DNA of 64,000 nt from JAUIBE01 sp035267185 (GTDB lineage Bacteria > Pseudomonadota > Gammaproteobacteria > Xanthomonadales > SZUA-36): the NCBI GenBank assembly GCA_035267185.1, contig DATFLY010000077.1:1-64000 (forward strand), given 5' to 3'. The notes beneath the pieces were generated by a model. That model saw nothing but the letters and a program-made list of their open reading frames with translations. It did no database searches and was not told where the DNA came from. The position numbers and the translations under genes were made by a program. Below, in pieces: positions 60,541 through 64,000 of the stretch (position 1 is its first letter; each line of letters opens with the position of its first letter).

Positions 60541-60666
60541 TACAACGTTTGAATTAAGCAGCGCAGGCGAGTATGAGGTTGCGACTTTGGCAGAGCCAAA
60601 GCAGTGGCCGAATGAAGCCATTGCGCGTGCCATTTATGGCGTCCGACTTGAATGATTTGTTATGTG
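60541..60666 (-). other. attC site 3' of GDT1-like gene
   Basis: Minus strand, 126 bases: CACATAACAAATCATTCAAG then TCGGACG at the 5' side, and GCTTAATTCAAACGTTGTA at the 3' side (core GTTGTA at 60546-60541). It begins a few bases after the TGA of the small GDT1-like gene. It is the reference copy for the array's shared TTAATTC-n-n-ACGTT half-site. Confidence 0.92.
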
Positions 60667-60668
60667 TC

Positions 60669-60941
60669 TCAAGCCCTCACCAATGTAAAGACCCCGATGA
60701 GTATGAATCCCACTCCAGCAACATAGTGCAGGTACTTCTCATCAATGTATTCCGATAACAGACTGCCCGCCAGGACACCAATCGCAGCAGCAACAATCAG
60801 TGCAGCTGACGCAGCTATGAAGACTGTGTATTTACTAATCTCCTTATCGGCCGCAAAGAGCATAGTCGCCAGCTGAGTCTTATCGCCAAGCTCGGCAATG
60901 AAGACTGTAGCAAAAACCGTTAGAAAAATTTTCCAATCCAT
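60669..60941 (-). CDS. GDT1/UPF0016 half-size membrane protein (cassette gene)
   Basis: A 90-residue protein with three hydrophobic segments and the family signature FIAELGDKTQLATMLFA (E-x-G-D-[KR]-[TS]). GDT1/TMEM165 proteins move Mn/Ca and usually contain two such repeats; this one has a single copy, like bacterial half-size members that work as dimers. It starts 20 bases after an attC core and its ATG overlaps the stop (TGATG) of the upstream amidase-like fragment. Confidence 0.9.
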   Translation of the reverse strand: MDWKIFLTVFATVFIAELGDKTQLATMLFAADKEISKYTVFIAASAALIVAAAIGVLAGSLLSEYIDEKYLHYVAGVGFILIGVFTLVRA

Positions 60942-61198
60942 CAGGGGCTACTTAAGAGCACACATAACAACCATCCGCTCAGCAACGGCAGAAGGCCGTC
61001 GGTTTTCTCCTCGACCAGTTTTACAACGTCGGTGAGGCTCTTATAGTGCCAACCCTCAGTAGCCGCCGGTGGCTGTGCTGATGATGTTCCACCCCACAGA
61101 TCCGTTCCGGATACGAGCATTGCACCACCACCGAACGCCGCCAGAAGCTCCCGGCGCGTAATACAGGGGTTGCTATTGCTGGGCTTTTCTATGCCTAT
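60941..61198 (-). pseudogene. Truncated Tat-exported amidase-like fragment
   Basis: This frame has no ATG/GTG/TTG at the expected place: the first possible codon after an AAAGGA site is ATA (61198), and the first ATG is at 61120. It reads ITRRELLAAFGGGAMLVSGT, a twin-arginine signal, then EGWHYKSLTDVVKLVEEKT, which resembles the N-terminus of amidase-signature enzymes, then passes through an attC-like site and stops at the GDT1 start. It looks like the first 85 residues of a lost gene. Confidence 0.5.
60961..61006 (-). other. attC-like site inside amidase fragment
   Basis: Minus strand: ACGGCCTTCTGCCGT hairpin followed by GCTGAGCGGATGGTTGTTATGTG, whose GTTATGT core ends at 60962. The left core is not clear. 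Moderate confidence. Confidence 0.55.
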
Positions 61199-61242
61199 TT
61201 GAACGATCCTTTCTTAAGAGTGGGAGGCCGGGTTGGACTGAC

Positions 61243-61280
61243 ATCTAACGTCGGAATTAAGGGGCGCTATTTATAGCGTC
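61243..61280 (-). other. attC half-site 3' of the gene at 61257
   Basis: Minus strand: GCTATAAATAGC palindrome then CCCCTTAATTCCGACGTTAGATG with a perfect GTTAGAT core (61249-61243). The gene's stop codon is the TAA of CTTAATTCC, so the coding sequence runs into the site. No convincing left core could be found upstream. Confidence 0.65.
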
Positions 61281-62015
61281 GGCAAGTAAAGATGCGCGAT
61301 TCAACAAGTCTCCAGCCAATTCTGCGCCGATGCTGTGAACAGTAGCCGCATAAAGCACGGCTGCACGAAGCCGTTGCCACTCTCTGGAGTCCGAGTCCAA
61401 CTGCCACAGGGGATCCTGCATCGCTCGAACATCCGCGGGGAGTTTTTCAAAAATACTCTTGTTCGCTGCATTGACCGTTTCCTGACCGACATCATTTGAA
61501 ATCACCGGCAGAAGCAACCCCTCACCATAATAAATATCAACCACCAATCCGTCCAAGATGGATTCATTGCTGGTCCGTATGATCAATTCCGTACGCTCCA
61601 TAAGCTCATAGAATCGAATGATGCTGTCTCGTAATTGACGTTCTTCAATGATCCGAAGATTTCCAGTACTCAATAGATCCTGATATGCGGCTCTGGGTAT
61701 CCGCACTGTGCGCCGATCCACCCTGAGCAACTCCGTTTTTATGAACTCCCGATCATAGGGGCCGGGCCTTGAAAGCGCGACATAAGCATTAATTCCTGAC
61801 TCGGATGCGGACTTTGCATAGGCGACGTAGTTGCTTAGTTGGTCCTCGGCTTCTAACAAATCCCGGTGAATCAGGGCCAGTGACTCGTGCTCGTCGCGTT
61901 CTTCAGCCTGCTCCGCCCACCAGGCGTCAATTGCAAAAGCCAGAAGAATACTGGCGACAATCGCTGCTGCCTCGACTGAAATGCGTTTCCATTGGATCAT
62001 TTGCTTGTTGGTCAA
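61257..62015 (-). CDS. DUF6090-like anchored protein (cassette gene)
   Basis: A 252-residue protein with one N-terminal membrane segment (about 12-28, EAAAIVASILLAFAIDAWW) and a helical remainder (ERDEHESLALIHRDLLEAED). This is the pattern of DUF6090-type small signalling proteins. The start is TTG 62015, which overlaps the preceding stop (TTGA) and has GGAG eight bases before it; an ATG at 62000 is an alternative. Its stop is inside an attC half-site. It is coupled to the GNAT gene upstream, so this cassette carries two genes. Confidence 0.78.
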   Translation of the reverse strand: MTNKQMIQWKRISVEAAAIVASILLAFAIDAWWAEQAEERDEHESLALIHRDLLEAEDQLSNYVAYAKSASESGINAYVALSRPGPYDREFIKTELLRVDRRTVRIPRAAYQDLLSTGNLRIIEERQLRDSIIRFYELMERTELIIRTSNESILDGLVVDIYYGEGLLLPVISNDVGQETVNAANKSIFEKLPADVRAMQDPLWQLDSDSREWQRLRAAVLYAATVHSIGAELAGDLLNRASLLADAINSAP

Positions 62016-62485
62016 TTTCGGATCTCCAACTGGAGTTCCAGCACTTCGTCACCGTGGGTATCGAATGTGCCCGTGGACTTCCATCCCAGGTGCCGATAGA
62101 AACCGTACGAGCGCGAGGCCGGGTCTGGCGAACAGCCGAGGAACAGTCGCTTGAACCGAAGTAACCGTAGTTCCCCGATCATACGGCCGAGTAGCTCTCT
62201 GCCAATACCCTTGCCCTCATAGTTTGGTAGTGTGGCGAGCACGACAATCTCTCCCGTGTCCTTGTTCGCGAAGCAGTAGCCGACGATTTCACCCTCATCA
62301 AGAACGACGTGGCCTGGCAGCGCTCCTGACGCAATGTCGTCGTGCCACGATTCTGCAGTGATGCCATACTCGGCAAGTCGTTGGGCAGAGACCGCGTTTT
62401 CGCGGGTCTTCGCACGTAGTTCGAGGCATGCCGTCGCGTCCGCAGGTATAGCTGGGCGGATGCTAATCGTGGATTGCATTGTCAT
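62012..62485 (-). CDS. GNAT-family acetyltransferase (cassette gene)
   Basis: A 157-residue GCN5-type N-acetyltransferase. The acetyl-CoA-binding segment is LATLPNYEGKGIGRELLGRM (motif A, G-K-G-I-G), with RLFLGCSPDPASRSYGFYRH following. Such enzymes are common in integron cassettes, including aminoglycoside and other small-molecule acetyltransferases; the substrate here is unknown. It starts 20 bases after an attC-like core (GTTAGTC at 62512-62506) and is the rightmost clear cassette gene. Confidence 0.92.
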   Translation of the reverse strand: MTMQSTISIRPAIPADATACLELRAKTRENAVSAQRLAEYGITAESWHDDIASGALPGHVVLDEGEIVGYCFANKDTGEIVVLATLPNYEGKGIGRELLGRMIGELRLLRFKRLFLGCSPDPASRSYGFYRHLGWKSTGTFDTHGDEVLELQLEIRN

Positions 62486-62505
62486 GGCGTTTCTCGGTGT
62501 GGCCT

Positions 62506-62546
62506 GACTAACAATCAGTCTTCAGGGGGTGAAAAAATAATGTTAG
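62506..62546 (-). other. Possible attC/attI-like junction at right end of array
   Basis: Minus strand: CGCTAACATTATTTTTTCAC and later ACTGATTGTTAGTC; the ends CTAACA/TGTTAG are complementary and the last core is GTTAGTC. It is shorter (about 41 bases) than a full attC. It could be an attC remnant or the attI side of the array. Confidence 0.4.
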
Positions 62547-62803
62547 CGAATTCTGAAGCCACGCTTGTTTCCCATTCCTGATTAGTATTCCGGCTTTAAT
62601 TCTAGACGGTTTTACGAACATTTGAGTTTGTCTGCGAGCTCAAGCACCAGTTTTCGTAATTAGGGTGTTCTCGTTAATCGAAATTCCCCATCGTTATGAG
62701 GGTCTGTGCCCGCTATTTTGGATGAGGAAAATGCATGGGTTGTCAGTTGGGTATCTGATTGCAGGAAATCAGGTGAAACATCCTGGATGCAAAGAAGGTT
62801 TGT
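62547..62803. other. Intergenic region without recognised gene
   Basis: No open frame, RNA gene or integron integrase is visible in 62547-62803. The sequence is AT-richer than its surroundings. A promoter reading into the array on the minus strand is expected here if this is the attI side, but I could not assign boxes. Confidence 0.5.
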
Positions 62804-63274
62804 TCAGGCCTCTTCCTGGTTGCCCCAACGCTCAATAGCCATCAGCAGCTCATTCGAAACCATGTCTTCCTCAATTTCCTCCACCCGGTTTTCAAGCAGC
62901 CAAAGCAGTGACTGGTGAACAATTTCTCTTTCCCTGGGCGTACAGACTTTGATTCGGTCGTTTTCGTCGCCGTCCCAGTTCAGGTGCCACAGAAATTGCT
63001 CGTAGTAGTTGTCATCGCCCGTCTCGGTCATGACAATGCGAATCATTCCTGGCAGGAAATACCGGAATCCATGATTCGTACAAAATGTAATTGGATCCCA
63101 ACCCATGTGGCCAAGGGCTTCCCTCGTCACAGTTGCAGGCGTGAACGGCTGAAGCTCATCATCATGATCCTGGCATTCACAGCAGTGCATGTGATCGGTG
63201 AAGTGTTGCGGGCGCTCAACCGCAGAAAAAACTTTTTCAGCCCTGGCAACGATGGATTTTCTGCTGTCTTCCAT
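62804..63274 (-). CDS. DUF6714-like unknown protein
   Basis: A 156-residue soluble protein: ARAEKVFSAVERPQHFTD, a CCECQDHDDELQPF stretch with three cysteines, then GWDPITFCTNHGFRYFLPG and a helical C-terminal part. The pattern resembles DUF6714-type proteins, often next to Imm/toxin-immunity or phage defence genes; this is from memory. It lies nine bases downstream of the serpin gene on the same strand, so it is probably co-transcribed with it. Confidence 0.7.
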   Translation of the reverse strand: MEDSRKSIVARAEKVFSAVERPQHFTDHMHCCECQDHDDELQPFTPATVTREALGHMGWDPITFCTNHGFRYFLPGMIRIVMTETGDDNYYEQFLWHLNWDGDENDRIKVCTPREREIVHQSLLWLLENRVEEIEEDMVSNELLMAIERWGNQEEA

Positions 63275-63283
63275 TCTCGAGGC

Positions 63284-64000
63284 TCACCGTGGGTCCGTCA
63301 CCCGCCCCATAAACAATATTGCGCCAGTCGCGTTGTGATGGATTATGTACAGGAATGGCCGGTCGGCGCGGAAAACTTTCGGTGTTTCCGGTGGAGGTGC
63401 AGAGGTGAATGAAACAATTGCCGCTGTTGCGGCTGCCGCTTCTGTACCCTTTTCGTCAACTTCAATAAATGCTTTATGTAAGGCCTTTGACAGGTACAGA
63501 TTTGAATCCGGCGACATGCCACTGAAATCTGCCCGGTCGGTAAAAGCCACCGGCATTCCCATGGCGCTCAATGTCGAATTAAGATCCAGCTCCTGGGTCT
63601 GGCTGAATTTTGGCATCCAAAGCTCGACCCTGGTTCGTTCGAGCGCCTTCAGTTCTTCCAGGAGTTGGCCCGATGCAAGCTGGGCTTCAACCCTGGCCAT
63701 TGACCCTTCATTGTCTTCCGGCAATACCAACAGCATCGAGAGTGCTTTCAATTCGTAGGGCAATTCGACCATCTGCCAGTCATCCGACTCGTGATAGTTC
63801 AGGTGATCAGTCTGGGTCATTAGTGGAACATCAACCTGGCCGCCATCGCTGAGGAAAAATGGCTGATTGGTCGTGTCATTTTCTGCAAATGACTCATTCC
63901 AGTTGGCCTTGAAGTAGATGGCATTGGTCAGTACAAGGCGCGTCAGCTCGTTCAAGGCTCCCGAAGGAATAAGGTCCTTGATTCTGTCCCGGGTGGTTTC
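63284..64000 (-). CDS. Serpin family protease inhibitor, C-terminal part
   Basis: The frame is open to the window edge, so the N-terminus is missing. The visible 239 residues include DRIKDLIPSGALNELTRLVL, TNAIYFKANWNESF (shutter region), DWQMVELPYELKALSMLLVL, a hinge reading EVDEKGTEAAAATAAIV (the usual mobile-loop hinge with small residues) and FRADRPFLYIIHHNATGAIL. An Ala-rich hinge fits an inhibitory serpin. Bacterial serpins are uncommon; they protect against host or community serine proteases. The P1 region is around FTSAPPPETP, shorter than usual. Confidence 0.93.
   Translation of the reverse strand, partial: ETTRDRIKDLIPSGALNELTRLVLTNAIYFKANWNESFAENDTTNQPFFLSDGGQVDVPLMTQTDHLNYHESDDWQMVELPYELKALSMLLVLPEDNEGSMARVEAQLASGQLLEELKALERTRVELWMPKFSQTQELDLNSTLSAMGMPVAFTDRADFSGMSPDSNLYLSKALHKAFIEVDEKGTEAAAATAAIVSFTSAPPPETPKVFRADRPFLYIIHHNATGAILFMGRVTDPR

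Noticed and set aside
62547..63283. Integron integrase at the right end of the array
   Set aside because: The only gene there is a DUF6714-like small protein with no tyrosine-recombinase motifs.

Overview
The window looks like a piece of a gammaproteobacterial chromosome of moderate GC content. The evidence is indirect: a gammaproteobacterial-style glycogen cluster, outer-membrane and lipoprotein genes, an RpoE-like ECF sigma factor, and secreted proteins ending in an F-x-x-G-F-[ED] tail that I associate with Wenzhouxiangella/Lysobacter-type bacteria. The exact lineage is not certain. No rRNA, tRNA, CRISPR array, phage or transposase gene was seen.

Layout. 1-8.7 kb: housekeeping and stress genes (end of an acyl-CoA ligase, pirin, thioredoxin-type arsenate reductase, GFA-type zinc protein, PrsW-type membrane protease, a TPR protein, and a 983-residue secreted protease-like/beta-propeller/beta-barrel protein). 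8.75-13.7 kb: a minus-strand block with a SpoIIE-type phosphatase, RsbW-like kinase, STAS antagonist, ECF sigma factor, its probable anti-sigma factor, and a membrane-anchored protein built from about 35 nine-residue repeats. 13.7-19.5 kb: LysE-type exporter, OPT transporter, a DUF6265-like secreted protein, a lipoprotein amidohydrolase and a small unknown.

19.4-32.6 kb holds the most unusual system. A secreted TPR-CHAT protein lacking its catalytic cysteine is divergent from a tightly coupled plus-strand operon: two paralogous one-TM proteins with an aspartate at the membrane entrance and periplasmic von Willebrand A domains, a small unknown, a MotA/TolQ/ExbB-like channel, a protein with a degenerate protease-like periplasmic domain, an anchored SUMF1-fold protein, and a secreted low-complexity protein. 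Two further secreted or lipoprotein genes follow on the other strand. I read it as a MotAB/ExbBD/ZorAB-like ion-driven stator whose peptidoglycan-binding module has been replaced by VWA domains.

32.7-50.5 kb: a glycogen/alpha-glucan region (glgP, glgB, glgC, a GH57 enzyme, glgA) interleaved with cutA, two large CSLREA/parallel-beta-helix secreted proteins, and two paralogous ATP-grasp ligases flanking glgA.

50.5-62.5 kb is a mobile gene-cassette region. Eighteen largely unrelated small genes plus three gene fragments all lie on the minus strand, and at least from 55.6 to 61.3 kb they are separated by integron attC sites (58-184 bp, ending in GTTRRRY-like cores). No integron integrase is in the window, so it is either a CALIN or the distal part of a chromosomal integron. 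The left boundary lies immediately after the second ATP-grasp gene, where a VOC gene is cut off. Beyond the cassettes are a small unknown and the C-terminal part of a serpin that runs off the window.
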